Below are positions 26,439 through 35,350 of a stretch of 64,000 bases of DNA, piece by piece. A model generated the notes under the pieces. The model saw only the letters and a list, made by a program, of their open reading frames with translations, was not told where the DNA came from and did no database searches. The stretch's first letter is position 1. Every line of letters begins with the position of its first letter. Source of the DNA: Paenibacillus pini JCM 16418 (lineage in GTDB: Bacteria; Bacillota; Bacilli; Paenibacillales; Paenibacillaceae); assembly GCF_000576305.1 (NCBI RefSeq), contig NZ_BAVZ01000008.1:62001-126000 (forward strand). Reading direction: 5' to 3'. Both the position numbers and the translations under genes were made by a program.

Positions 26439-28178
26439 ATGATAAAAGTTGATAACTTATCCTTCTCATTTCCGCAGAAAGAACTATATAATAACATCAC
26501 ATTTACGCTTGAAGAGGGACAGCATTGCGCGTTCATAGGGACAAGTGGCAGTGGAAAAAGTACACTGATCGATATATTGATGGACCCAGAAAGATATTTG
26601 TATGAAGGCAAGCTAGAGATTGACCCCAATTGCAGTATAGGATACGTAAGTCAGTTCTCCCAACTAGACAGAACGAAAGATACAACCGTGTTCGAATATA
26701 TAGGCGAAAAATGTATTAAGATCCAACATGAAATTGAATCCATTTGTGCTGAAATGGCAACATCTACGGATATGGATTCGTTACTTGAAAAGTATCAATT
26801 TGCTTTAGATGCATTTGATGCCATGGGTGGGGATGATTTTGAAAGCAACATTCTTAAGAAACTAAATCTTGCCAACCTCATGAAGCTCAAAGATGTGAGG
26901 GTATCCGACCTGAGTGGCGGGGAATTCAAACTTATTCAAGTGATGAAGGAAATGCTTGAGCGTCCAGATCTCATGATTATGGATGAACCTGATGTATTCT
27001 TAGACTTTGACAATCTCAATGCGCTTAAAAAACTAATTAATTCCCACAAAGGAATACTGCTCGTGGTTACGCACAACAGATATCTACTCAATCATTGTTT
27101 CAACAAGATTATTCACCTTGAAAACATGGAGATCCAAGAGTTCGACGGGCGATATATCGAGTATAACTTCTCATTACTTCAGACGAAGATTGAGCTGCAA
27201 GAAATCGCAGTCGCTGAACAAGAAGAAATCGAGAGATACGATAACATCATTGATAATCTTAGAGAGATCGCAACGTATAATTCAGAAGCATCAAGAGGTA
27301 GAGCGCTCAAAGCGAGAGTGAAATTTCAAGAACGTTTGGAAGCGCGTAGAATTAAAGCACCATTTGTTGATATTAAGCAGCCGCATATCCGTTTTGATAT
27401 AGAACAAGAAATTGAAGACACTGTTGTTATTAAAGTTGATGATTATAGTGTTGCTTTTGATGAGTTGATTTTGGAACATGTGAACTTTGAGATTAAATCT
27501 ACGGATAAAGTTGCTCTGATCGGTCCAAATGGTACCGGGAAAACGACGTTACTCCGAGACATCTTTAACAATAATCATGATTCCATTAAAATAAATAGGG
27601 ATGTTAAAGTGACTTATTTATCTCAGCAGCAAGGTGAAATGTTAGAGGATGCGAATACGATACTAGAAGAATTCATCGAGTCTGGGTTTAACACGTATGA
27701 TGAGATTAGATCACATTTAGCGAGCTACGGTTTTGAAGGCGAAATTATGGATCAGAAGATCGCATCTTTATCGGGTGGAGAGAAGAACATGCTCCAGTTG
27801 GCTAAAGTTGCTGCCAGTAAAGCAAACGTATTGCTTCTTGATGAACCGACAAGTCATTTAGATACCTATACCCAAATCGCACTGGAGGAAGCCATTAAAG
27901 ACTATAAAGGCGCGATCCTCATGATTTCTCATGATTTCTATTCCGTAGTGAATGGGATGGACTATGTTCTAATCATTGACGATAAGACGATTAGAAAAAT
28001 GAGTATGCGTAAATTCAGACAGATGATCTATGCTAGTCATTTTGATAAAGACTATTTAGCTACGGAACAAAAGAAAAAAGCAGTTGAAACGCAGATTGAA
28101 CTAGCATTGAAAGATACTAATTTTGAACTAGCGAAGGTATTGGTTGATGAGCTGGATGAGCTGATTAAGCTGCTGTAA
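26439..28178 (+). CDS. ABC-F family ATPase
   Basis: This soluble protein of 579 residues has two ATP-binding cassettes in one chain and no membrane domain, the mark of ABC-F proteins that act on the ribosome E site. The first cassette has GTSGSGKST and LSGGEFKLI but an atypical Walker B region, MIMDEPDVFLD, instead of DEPTNHLD. The second has GPNGTGKTT, LSGGEKNML and DEPTSHLD. The linker between them is rich in charged helices (EEIERYDNIIDNLREI). The start at 26439 follows AGAAAGG; an upstream ATG at 26349 has no site. It could be a translation factor or a ribosome-protection resistance protein; the long leader favours regulated expression. Confidence 0.88.
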   Translation: MIKVDNLSFSFPQKELYNNITFTLEEGQHCAFIGTSGSGKSTLIDILMDPERYLYEGKLEIDPNCSIGYVSQFSQLDRTKDTTVFEYIGEKCIKIQHEIESICAEMATSTDMDSLLEKYQFALDAFDAMGGDDFESNILKKLNLANLMKLKDVRVSDLSGGEFKLIQVMKEMLERPDLMIMDEPDVFLDFDNLNALKKLINSHKGILLVVTHNRYLLNHCFNKIIHLENMEIQEFDGRYIEYNFSLLQTKIELQEIAVAEQEEIERYDNIIDNLREIATYNSEASRGRALKARVKFQERLEARRIKAPFVDIKQPHIRFDIEQEIEDTVVIKVDDYSVAFDELILEHVNFEIKSTDKVALIGPNGTGKTTLLRDIFNNNHDSIKINRDVKVTYLSQQQGEMLEDANTILEEFIESGFNTYDEIRSHLASYGFEGEIMDQKIASLSGGEKNMLQLAKVAASKANVLLLDEPTSHLDTYTQIALEEAIKDYKGAILMISHDFYSVVNGMDYVLIIDDKTIRKMSMRKFRQMIYASHFDKDYLATEQKKKAVETQIELALKDTNFELAKVLVDELDELIKLL

Positions 28179-28275
28179 ATTCGTTATGTGATGGTAATGT
28201 TACGTATATATAAGCGATTAGTAGATGGTGGGCGGCCTTGCCAGACCTATTGCTAATGGCGATGAAACTTTAGAA

Positions 28276-28306
28276 AGGCTGATCGGACTCCCGATCAGCC
28301 TTTTTT
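28276..28306 (+). terminator. Terminator of the ABC-F gene
   Basis: AGGCTGATCGG-ACTC-CCGATCAGCCT followed by TTTTT is a classic intrinsic terminator. Confidence 0.93.
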
Positions 28307-28434
28307 GGTTTTCATTGTAGAGTCTCAAGAGTTTAGGAGGCGGGAATTTTACAACTTGTTTTATGAATTTCTTCCCTGAAACAAAACAACCCTAGGTTAC
28401 GTCATAGTACCAAATAACACCAAAGGGAATGATG

Positions 28435-28860
28435 ATGATGAAGAAAGCTGTATTGGGCTTGTTAATGTGCACGTTCATCTTAATGCTTGTTAGCGGCTGT
28501 TCGGAAAAAGCTGTGAGCGAAGAGGAAATCCTCAACAGATTGGAAGCATCTCTCCAAACCCAAGGGCTCAGCGTAGAGAATGAAGGAAAGCAGTCTAACG
28601 ATGCCCTTGAACAGGTCTATCCATACAGATATATAGTTAAAGCAGACAATAAGAACGAAGATGTTATGCTGGTATACGTATTAGATGGTAACAAAAAGAT
28701 ACAACAAGCGATAGAGAACCAGCACTATACGATAACGACGCTAACAAAGTTTGAAAATTTCTCGACTTCGAATGTATTGGTGGTACACTTCGCTCTATCC
28801 GGGGATTTGGAGAAGTACCAGAAGCAGATTGAAAATGCTGTGGATAAGATTGATCATTAG
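28435..28860 (+). CDS. Hypothetical lipoprotein
   Basis: Four ATG codons in a row (28429-28440) follow AAAGGG; the third or fourth is best spaced. The product of about 140 residues has a lipoprotein signal (KKAVLGLLMCTFILMLVSGC, with the lipobox cysteine at about residue 22), so it should be anchored to the outer face of the membrane. The mature part, about 120 residues, alternates helix and strand (EEILNRLEASLQTQGL) and matches no family I can name. Confidence 0.8.
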   Translation: MMKKAVLGLLMCTFILMLVSGCSEKAVSEEEILNRLEASLQTQGLSVENEGKQSNDALEQVYPYRYIVKADNKNEDVMLVYVLDGNKKIQQAIENQHYTITTLTKFENFSTSNVLVVHFALSGDLEKYQKQIENAVDKIDH

Positions 28861-28959
28861 AAGTTAAGTATTGGTATGATATTCAATAATAAAAGTAAAT
28901 ACTTCCAACAACTTTGTCTGGAGGATATGCGATATTTCAAAATCATTTTCAAATGACAT

Positions 28960-29010
28960 AACCTGATTCTTCCCTGTGGTCATAGCACGGATGGTTCAGG
29001 TTTTTTCTTT
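28960..29010 (+). terminator. Terminator downstream of the lipoprotein gene
   Basis: AACCTGA and TCAGGTT form the stem ends around a 29-base loop, followed by TTTTTC. Confidence 0.65.
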
Positions 29011-29169
29011 TTTATCGACAAATATATGTTCCATGATTCTATCAGTTACTAGATGGAAAATACATGGGTTACTATCTACTCTCCCGATGGTTCTACCAAA
29101 ACTTTTGGGTTTCAGGCAAAGATGTAAGGAGATATTATTCTGCCAATACCCAGCCATAAATTATTCTTA
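29011..29169 (+). other. Gap with a 24-codon frame, possible gene relic
   Basis: A short frame at 29053-29127 (METWV-like start, reading WVTIYSPDGSTKTFGFQAK) looks protein-like but has no ribosome binding site. It is probably a gene relic, as a full terminator follows it at 29170. Confidence 0.3.
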
Positions 29170-29209
29170 AACCTTGATTCGAGTGAACGCTGCTCAATCA
29201 AGGTTTTTT
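29170..29209 (+). terminator. Orphan terminator
   Basis: AACCTTGATT pairs with AATCAAGGTT around a 16-base loop and is followed by TTTTA. The only thing it could terminate is the short relic upstream. Confidence 0.85.
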
Positions 29210-29273
29210 AATGTGATGTAAGCCTGCATACATAAGTACAGTTTCACTATATGGTAACTAGTTTAAATTTTGG

Positions 29274-29279
29274 TATAAT
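29274..29279 (+). promoter_or_regulatory. Extended -10 promoter of the toxin operon
   Basis: TGGTATAAT gives a perfect -10 box with the TGn extension, 38 bases before the ATG of the WXG gene. No good -35 box is visible at the right distance. Confidence 0.55.
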
Positions 29280-29316
29280 ATTCAACTGACCTTGTGGGTT
29301 AGATGCGAGGTGAAGA

Positions 29317-30087
29317 ATGACCGAAATACTTGTGAAGCCAGAGATGTTAAACCGTATCGGCGAGACGTTCATACATAGCCGTGAGCAGCTGGAACAAGTG
29401 TATGTGAGCTTAGATAAGCAGATGAATAGGGTGCATCAAGAGTGGAGCGGAGTGACGCGGGAGAACTTTTTTCAGGCGTTTCGTTCATTTCAGGAGCAGC
29501 GAAAAGTTACATTAGATCAGATCTCTTATGTTGGCGAAGAACTGATACAGATATCTAAAAAGTTTGCGGAAGCAGATGCGAAAGTAACCAACACGGATAA
29601 GCCAGGATTAAATCTAAACTTGATGATTAATGAACAGAAGATGGGATATGCTCGGGCCAAGAATGATGAGGAACGAATGACCTATCGTCAAGAAGCGGAA
29701 CGCATACGAACGGCGATGAGGGACCAAGGATATGCAGAGTCAGATATTTTGCAGGATACAGATCCTTTTGTTTCAGTAAAAGATATTATGGAGTTAGCAT
29801 GGGATGAAACCTATAAGAATTTAGACGATGATACCGGAAGATTTGGGCCATCCATGATCGAAAAGGTAGTGGCCAAAGAATTGCTTACTCGGATTGAGGA
29901 CATAACCAATAAGATAAATGACCTCAAGGCGGGTCACGCGGATCAGGTGATTTCCGAAGAAATTCGTAACTATGTTGATTTCTACACTGGCCTTGGGTAT
30001 AAATCTGCCGAAGTAGCCAGTGATTTAGAGCGTGCATTGGATGATGTAGCCAATTCCTCGGCGAAAGAAAAGACAGAAGCATCGTAG
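29317..30087 (+). CDS. WXG/LXG-type N-terminal secretion domain protein
   Basis: This 256-residue protein begins with a WXG100-like helical hairpin whose turn is EWSGV (about 46-50), the signal for export by the ESX/type VII secretion system. A long helical part follows (ITNKINDLKAGHADQV). GCGAGGTGAA precedes the ATG. The gene stops 14 bases before a frame encoding a linker and a CdiA-like toxin domain. In the frame of that toxin, the bases ahead of its start read IVGLASGLIFGKHSKKGK, as a continuous polypeptide would. So this may be the N-terminal part of one larger toxin split by a frameshift near 30070. Confidence 0.82.
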   Translation: MTEILVKPEMLNRIGETFIHSREQLEQVYVSLDKQMNRVHQEWSGVTRENFFQAFRSFQEQRKVTLDQISYVGEELIQISKKFAEADAKVTNTDKPGLNLNLMINEQKMGYARAKNDEERMTYRQEAERIRTAMRDQGYAESDILQDTDPFVSVKDIMELAWDETYKNLDDDTGRFGPSMIEKVVAKELLTRIEDITNKINDLKAGHADQVISEEIRNYVDFYTGLGYKSAEVASDLERALDDVANSSAKEKTEAS

Positions 30088-30101
30088 GCCTAGCGTCGGG
30101 A

Positions 30102-30668
30102 TTGATCTTTGGGAAACATTCGAAGAAGGGTAAGCATACGGATGGGGAAAACTCTAGAAAAGAGAAGGAGAATGGGGGTAGTGAGAGGAAGGGGGATAGT
30201 GGAAGTACAACTAAACTGACTGAGCCTTCGTTACCAAAGGGTAGTAAGCCTAGTGGAAATTATGCAACAGGAGATTCCCATGGAATAAGGAAGCAAAATG
30301 AAACAGCAAATTTCTTGGCTGATCAAGGCTATGATATTAAAATGCTGGATGAAATCGATGGGGGTAATGGTTACGGGATTAAAGAGGGATCGAATCCAGA
30401 TTTTCTAATTGAGGGAAAAGTATTCGATTGTTATGCACCAAAACCAGATGGTAAGGTCCAAAGTATAATAAAAGAATTAGCAGGAAAGTCAAAGAACCAG
30501 TCTGAAAGAATTGTTCTCAACTTAGACAACTTTCCAGATGGAAAAGTTGACGAAATCATCGCAACAATTTTAAGAAAAGCAAATCCGAATGGTGATTTAA
30601 AAAGAATTGATGAACTATCTATTGTTAGAGGTGGCACAATTAGAGGAATATTGGGAGAGGAGAAGTAA
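30102..30668 (+). CDS. Polymorphic toxin with CdiA-type tRNase C-terminal domain
   Basis: The frame holds a Lys/Gly/Ser-rich linker (about 1-60) and a C-terminal nuclease domain of about 120 residues: HGIRKQNETANFLADQGYDI, GGNGYGIKEGSNPDFLIEGK and VFDCYAP. This is the CdiA_C tRNase type; the NPDFLIEGKVFD segment resembles a PD-ExK core. Such domains kill neighbouring cells by cutting tRNA. The TTG start at 30102 has no convincing ribosome binding site, which supports a fusion with the upstream WXG part. The immunity gene follows directly. Target specificity is not known. Confidence 0.8.
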   Translation: MIFGKHSKKGKHTDGENSRKEKENGGSERKGDSGSTTKLTEPSLPKGSKPSGNYATGDSHGIRKQNETANFLADQGYDIKMLDEIDGGNGYGIKEGSNPDFLIEGKVFDCYAPKPDGKVQSIIKELAGKSKNQSERIVLNLDNFPDGKVDEIIATILRKANPNGDLKRIDELSIVRGGTIRGILGEEK

Positions 30669-30669
30669 A

Positions 30670-31143
30670 ATGGACTGTGAATTATTTTTAGTTTCAAATT
30701 TAGACAATGAAACATTAAAGAATACTATTTATAACATACTATGCGAGGTAGTTAAAGATAAAGTAACTATTTACGAAAGTTTTTCTCGTCTTAGTTGTAG
30801 ATATTTCACAATTGATATTGAAACAGAAGATATCACTGGCATTGATTTTATAAGAGAAGAGTACAAATTAGAAATAAATGCAGAAATTAGAATCCAGTTG
30901 TTTGGTCAAACTTTTAATGAAGGATTGGAGGTCTTATTCTATATGATTGGAGATATTTTGAGTATATCCAACCCTGACATGGTGTTTGTGGAAAATGGGA
31001 CAGATCAACTATTCAGAAAAGAAAATGATATCGTAATTGTAAATACAAATCTAGATCAGTATCAGAAGAAGTACCTGTCAAAAAAATTGATTAACTCGTT
31101 GAAATATCCATATATTGAGAGGGATTTATGCAGTGCCAGATGA
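30670..31143 (+). CDS. Putative immunity protein for the tRNase toxin
   Basis: The 157-residue cytoplasmic protein begins one base after the toxin stop, at an ATG with GGGAGAGGAG upstream. It is acidic and mixed alpha-beta (YFTIDIETEDITGIDFIREE), like SitI/Imm-type immunity proteins that sit next to polymorphic toxins. The function is inferred from position and size; no catalytic motif is visible. Confidence 0.75.
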   Translation: MDCELFLVSNLDNETLKNTIYNILCEVVKDKVTIYESFSRLSCRYFTIDIETEDITGIDFIREEYKLEINAEIRIQLFGQTFNEGLEVLFYMIGDILSISNPDMVFVENGTDQLFRKENDIVIVNTNLDQYQKKYLSKKLINSLKYPYIERDLCSAR

Positions 31144-31236
31144 ATCATTTCAGGTCGACTATGGATAGATATCACCATAAGTATTGCTAGGGATACAGCG
31201 AAGCTAACAATTATAACGGTTGCATGATGGTACCTG

Positions 31237-31308
31237 TCATCTCTTCTGATAGGCTAACTCAGACATAATTTCATAAGTTTCATCATTAATTCGGGATGAT
31301 TTACTCAT
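31237..31308 (-). pseudogene. Truncated start of a gene following the lipoprotein
   Basis: An ATG at 31308 has a strong AGGAGG site and overlaps the stop of the lipoprotein gene by eight bases, so it was co-translated with it. The frame reads MSKSSRINDETYEIMSELAY then QKR and stops. The N-terminus resembles the opening of DUF6792/lipase-like proteins of Bacillales, but the rest is gone. Confidence 0.5.
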
Positions 31309-31699
31309 GTTGTTCCTCCTGAATTTTAGTACTAGATTCATTCTTTTTAATATTTGGATAACTTCCTTTTTCCTTTAGCACCTTTTCTAACTCGGGATTT
31401 ACACCTAAATTGGAAGTTTCCTGGTTGGTATAATCAACAGAAATGGTAAATTCCTGTTCATCATGGCCAATAACATGACCTCTCATATTAATTTTAGAGT
31501 TTACATATGTTGGCATTTTCTTAGCAGAGGTGATGGTAACATCCACTTTGTATTCATCTTTTAAATATTGAATAGCTGTATTCTGTGCTTCCTTTATTAC
31601 CTCGGTATCTTGTTGTTTGCTCACTCTTTGGCATCCTCCCAATATTAAAATAACAGCGATAAAGACGATGAACCATTTTTTATAAATATGATTAATCAT
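31301..31699 (-). CDS. Hypothetical lipoprotein
   Basis: This 132-residue protein has a lipoprotein signal ending in ILILGGC (cysteine at about residue 23). The mature part, EAQNTAIQYLKDEYKVDVTI onward, resembles the small DUF1433-like lipoproteins of Bacillus, in which a helix is followed by strands. It is followed on the same strand by a truncated gene with an overlapping start, so it is the surviving first gene of a damaged operon. Function is unknown. Confidence 0.78.
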   Translation of the reverse strand: MINHIYKKWFIVFIAVILILGGCQRVSKQQDTEVIKEAQNTAIQYLKDEYKVDVTITSAKKMPTYVNSKINMRGHVIGHDEQEFTISVDYTNQETSNLGVNPELEKVLKEKGSYPNIKKNESSTKIQEEQHE

Positions 31700-31838
31700 A
31701 ATAGATTCCCTTCCGTATTTGTTTAATTACTATAATTAACCTAAATAATGGGATTTATATCAATGACAACAGGCAACATAAGCTAATTCCATGATAAAAT
31801 ACTACATATCTTAATCTCACGCGATCGGAGGAATTCTT

Positions 31839-32363
31839 ATGAACATTCTACTTGGTAATTTTGAAGTAACATCGGGGCAATTGGTTGTTGCCGATCCTTG
31901 TTACGAGCTTAATACCGCAACCATTATTATGGGTTTGTTAGACAATGTATTATATGGAACTTGGGTGGGCGAAGTAGAGAAGACGGAAGTTCGGGATTGG
32001 GGCGAGGCTTGTTCTAAATTAACGGCTTACCATAGTTCAGCTGCTGAACAGATTACATATATGGAATGGGTAAAATGTGGCTTTATTGTTGGGGTGGACA
32101 GCGGACAAGCAGGAATTTTTGATCTTAATAGCTATAGAATTCCAGATGCTAAATCGGAAGGCGTAGGTTCAGGCTCAGATCAAGACAGTGAGTGGTATTT
32201 ATCTTGCTGTGATGTGACGGAGAGCGGTGAAGAAGCGGGGGTTATTCAAGGAGGTGTTGTTTCACATACAGGTATAGGAGATGGCACTTATGGTGTGTAT
32301 ATGACCACAAATCAGCAGAATCAGATTGTTGGAGTGAAGATTGTTTTTATCAAAACAAACTGA
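31839..32363 (+). CDS. DUF4241 family protein
   Basis: The protein of 174 residues has the family opening VTSGQLVVADPCYEL and a later GTWVGEVEKTEVRDWGEACS, plus an aspartate/glycine-rich centre (VGVDSGQAGIFD) that looks like a metal- or substrate-binding beta structure. There is no signal peptide. GATCGGAGG precedes the ATG. DUF4241 proteins occur widely in bacteria, often near toxin-immunity genes, but have no assigned role. A clear terminator follows. Confidence 0.8.
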   Translation: MNILLGNFEVTSGQLVVADPCYELNTATIIMGLLDNVLYGTWVGEVEKTEVRDWGEACSKLTAYHSSAAEQITYMEWVKCGFIVGVDSGQAGIFDLNSYRIPDAKSEGVGSGSDQDSEWYLSCCDVTESGEEAGVIQGGVVSHTGIGDGTYGVYMTTNQQNQIVGVKIVFIKTN

Positions 32364-32379
32364 ATAAACTATAGAATTG

Positions 32380-32414
32380 AACCTTCATGGGTTGTCTGCC
32401 ATGAAGGTTTTTTT
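32380..32414 (+). terminator. Terminator of the DUF4241 gene
   Basis: AACCTTCATGG-GTTGTCTG-CCATGAAGGTT followed by TTTTTT. Confidence 0.92.
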
Positions 32415-32489
32415 GCTGGCTAAAGCTAGTATTCAAGTCAGATGTTACTAGGTAACTGGATTTTAATTTTTACCCTCAGTGTGCAACGT

Positions 32490-33392
32490 TTAGGTTGACT
32501 GTGCCTTAGATTGCATTTCTTTGATGATTTCCAAAAACTGATTGACATCCTCGGATGGATGTAAAGGATATAGCAAACCATAGGGTATTGTGAAGTCCAA
32601 ATCGCAAGGGATTGTCACTAAGGACGGATGAATATCTGCCCATGCATCTAATGTTAGTAGGACAACACCACTTTCCTCGCAGCGATTGAATACATCAAGA
32701 TCATAAAGACGCGGAACATCTTTAATTCGGATGTTAGGATGGTTCCTTGTCAAAAAATTACGAATTCCCTCAATTACTGCACTTTTCCCACCGTTCACCA
32801 CAGCCAGCTTTTCTCCATACAAATCTTTGACAGACAGTGTTTTGTTAGAAGCCAGCCGATGGTTGCGAGATACAGCAAAGCAAAAGCGGTAACTTCCCAG
32901 CTGAAGCAAACGGAGATTATCCTCCCAGTCTTCTGTAAGATATGGCCCTACAATGAAATCGAAATGTTTGCCAATGGTACGATAAGTGGCTGGGAGAGTA
33001 TAAGCATCATCCTCAAAATGGACGATTTTTATTTTGAACTCAGGGTATTGATCGCTAATTTCATTCCACAAATCCAGCAAAACCTTACAGGGATTAAGTA
33101 TAGAGGTGCCCACTCGAATAACATGCTGACTTCCCAGTGCACCTTGACGTATACGTAACACGGCTTCTTGAAAATGCTGCAGAAAAAGTGATGCATCCTT
33201 GTTAAATGATTTCCCTGCCTCGGTAAGCTCAACACCATGGTTAGTGCGAATCAAAAGAGGCACTCCGATATGTTTTTCCAACAAATTCATTTGTTTCATC
33301 ACAGCGGTTGGAGATACAAATAGTTTTTCAGCTGCCTTGGAGAAGCTACCAGACTCTGCCACCTGAATAAACGTATTCAATTGTTCATTCAT
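32490..33392 (-). CDS. LysR-family transcriptional regulator
   Basis: The 300-residue protein has the LysR winged helix-turn-helix at the N-terminus (FSKAAEKLFVSPTAVMKQMN at about 17-36) and a periplasmic-binding-protein-like effector domain from about residue 92. AAAGGGG precedes the ATG. It diverges from the SDR gene at 33619, which is the usual arrangement of a LysR regulator and its target, so it probably controls that short-chain dehydrogenase. The inducer is unknown. Confidence 0.93.
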   Translation of the reverse strand: MNEQLNTFIQVAESGSFSKAAEKLFVSPTAVMKQMNLLEKHIGVPLLIRTNHGVELTEAGKSFNKDASLFLQHFQEAVLRIRQGALGSQHVIRVGTSILNPCKVLLDLWNEISDQYPEFKIKIVHFEDDAYTLPATYRTIGKHFDFIVGPYLTEDWEDNLRLLQLGSYRFCFAVSRNHRLASNKTLSVKDLYGEKLAVVNGGKSAVIEGIRNFLTRNHPNIRIKDVPRLYDLDVFNRCEESGVVLLTLDAWADIHPSLVTIPCDLDFTIPYGLLYPLHPSEDVNQFLEIIKEMQSKAQST

Positions 33393-33618
33393 TCAAAGTA
33401 CCCCTTTATCGTATAAACTTTTAGTTAATGCCATGCTAACCTATTTGAACTTCCGTATCAAGTGCTCCAACTGTAACATTAGAGAGGAAAGAAAACAGAG
33501 CACCTTCAAGCTGATCTGTTTTTCTTATTTCATGAACCGGTAAATTTTTTAGGGAACCTGCTTGAGGCTTCCACGCATAAACGATTTGCCAATCTTCTCA
33601 AAGAAAGGAACATTTATT

Positions 33619-34323
33619 ATGGAAATTCATGACAAGGTTGTTCTTATTACTGGAGCATCCGCGGGTATCGGTTTAGCCACAGTACACCGCTTTGCCACTG
33701 CAGGTGCGAAATTAGCACTGGTAGCACGGTCTGCTGATGTACTTAATCACCTCGCCGAGGAATTACAGAGCCAGGGAAGAGACGCCATTGCTCTGCCCGC
33801 TGATGTAAGCGATCCGAAGCAAGTTCAAAGAGTCATTGAGGAGACAGTTCGCCACTTTGGTCGGCTGGATGTGGTCATCAATAATGTAGGACAAGCAGCA
33901 GTTGGCACGATCGCTGACCTGAATCCTGATGACTTCCGCAAGACTCTAGACCTCAATGTGTTTGGACCATTAGCAGCTATGCAAGTTGTGATCCCTATCA
34001 TGCGAGAGCAAGGGGGAGGACTGATCATCAATATAAGTTCAGTGGTATCAAAGATGCATATTGCTGGAATGGCAGCTTATGCAGCAACTAAAGCCGCTTT
34101 GAACATGCTTTCCGATACGGCACGAGATGAATTAGCCTCAGAGAATATCCGGGTGATTACTGTCTATCCGCGCTCAACCGCTACGAATTTTGGCAAAAAC
34201 GCTCTGGGTGTTCGCCAGCAGCAGCGACAGGGATCTTCCACTTCTGCTGATACTCCTGAATTCGTTGCAGAGAAAATCTTGGATGCAGCTTTACATGAGC
34301 CTAATGAGCAATATATGGATTAA
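33619..34323 (+). CDS. Short-chain dehydrogenase/reductase
   Basis: A classical SDR of 234 residues with the NAD(P) motif TGASAGIG (11-18), the NNVG motif, the catalytic serine in INISSVVS, and Tyr-Lys in YAATK. It reduces or oxidises a carbonyl/alcohol substrate using NAD(P)H; the substrate is not evident. The ATG at 33619 has AAAGGAAC upstream. The C-terminus is slightly shorter than typical and overlaps the following hydrolase frame by 20 bases. Confidence 0.92.
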   Translation: MEIHDKVVLITGASAGIGLATVHRFATAGAKLALVARSADVLNHLAEELQSQGRDAIALPADVSDPKQVQRVIEETVRHFGRLDVVINNVGQAAVGTIADLNPDDFRKTLDLNVFGPLAAMQVVIPIMREQGGGLIINISSVVSKMHIAGMAAYAATKAALNMLSDTARDELASENIRVITVYPRSTATNFGKNALGVRQQQRQGSSTSADTPEFVAEKILDAALHEPNEQYMD

Positions 34324-35074
34324 TAAGCTTTATAAAAAAGTCGGGAACAGAAAACTGAAATTATATGTGTTTTGTCCTGAAGCGCCATTAAAGAATCGTG
34401 CTGCTATCCTTTTTTTTCATGGAGGAAGCTATACTAAGAATAACGGAACATCACCAGCTCGTTTTGAACATCATGCGCGGTATTTTTCCGAACTTGGGAT
34501 GGTTGCCATTTGTGTAGATTACCGGAATGCAAATGACGAAGGATTTACGCCATATCATGCAATAGAAGATGCGAGGTCTGCTGTCCGGTGGGTTAGAGAG
34601 CATGCTGAGAAGCTTGGAATCGATCCTGAGAAAGTTGTAGTCTGCGGTGCTTCTTCAGGAGGATATACTGCATTATGTTCCACTTTACTTGAAATTGATA
34701 AGACAAGTCTATCTAATCATATACCGAACGCTCTGGTTATTTTTAATGCTGGAGTTGATGGAGAGGAAATTATAAACCGGTTGTTCCCAGAGCTGTCCAA
34801 TAAAGCTACGGAACTATCACCCATATTACATGTGAAAAGGGAATTACCACCTATGATTTGGTTTGTGGGAACCTCAGACATTATCTACGAATCAAACCTA
34901 GCATTTTGCGAAAAATGGAAACAAAATGATAATCTTTGTGTCTTGCATACTTACGATGGTATGAACCATGGATTTTTCAACTATGAAATGCATGAGAATA
35001 AACCATTTAAGCAGACTGTGCAGCAAACAGTAGAATTTTTGCAATCACTAGGGTTTATGGAGTCTAAAGTTTGA
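34304..35074 (+). CDS. Alpha/beta hydrolase of the HSL/acetyl-esterase type
   Basis: The protein of about 256 residues has the HSL-type oxyanion motif HGGSY, the nucleophile elbow GASSGG, an acid at GTSDII and the histidine in MNHGFF. Enzymes of this group hydrolyse short-chain carboxyl esters. The ATG at 34304 overlaps the SDR gene by 20 bases and has no clear ribosome binding site, so it is probably translated by coupling; the N-terminus could be slightly different. It likely shares the SDR transcript. Confidence 0.85.
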   Translation: MSNIWINKLYKKVGNRKLKLYVFCPEAPLKNRAAILFFHGGSYTKNNGTSPARFEHHARYFSELGMVAICVDYRNANDEGFTPYHAIEDARSAVRWVREHAEKLGIDPEKVVVCGASSGGYTALCSTLLEIDKTSLSNHIPNALVIFNAGVDGEEIINRLFPELSNKATELSPILHVKRELPPMIWFVGTSDIIYESNLAFCEKWKQNDNLCVLHTYDGMNHGFFNYEMHENKPFKQTVQQTVEFLQSLGFMESKV

Positions 35075-35127
35075 TATGGGACATTATGCATAGCACGTTA
35101 TTTTCGGAATACAATAATTAAATCAAT

Positions 35128-35174
35128 ACAGCGGCAGTCTAAGACTTTATTTTCTAGTCTTAGACTGCCGCTGT
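35128..35174. terminator. Perfect 19-bp hairpin after the SDR-hydrolase pair
   Basis: ACAGCGGCAGTCTAAGACT and AGTCTTAGACTGCCGCTGT form a perfect stem with a 9-base AT-rich loop. A strong T-run is missing, but stem strength makes termination likely. Confidence 0.7.
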
Positions 35175-35276
35175 CTCTATATATGGATCAGTCTAATATT
35201 TTGTTTTATTAGAATACACACTCGGTAAATTATTTACTTTATTTTAGTTTATTTAGAAAATAATATCCTGAAAGCA

Positions 35277-35305
35277 TTTACATTTTGGTTGTTGTTTGTT
35301 AATCT
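35277..35305 (+). promoter_or_regulatory. Probable promoter of the FAD-oxidoreductase operon
   Basis: TTTACA and TAATCT are separated by 17 bases, 45 bases before the first gene. A loose inverted repeat, TGTTTGTTAA with TTGATAAACA, overlaps and follows the -10 box and could bind the operon's RpiR regulator. Confidence 0.45.
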
Positions 35306-35350
35306 ATGTTCAAGAATTGATAAACATTACCAAATAAGGAGTGACGGGAA

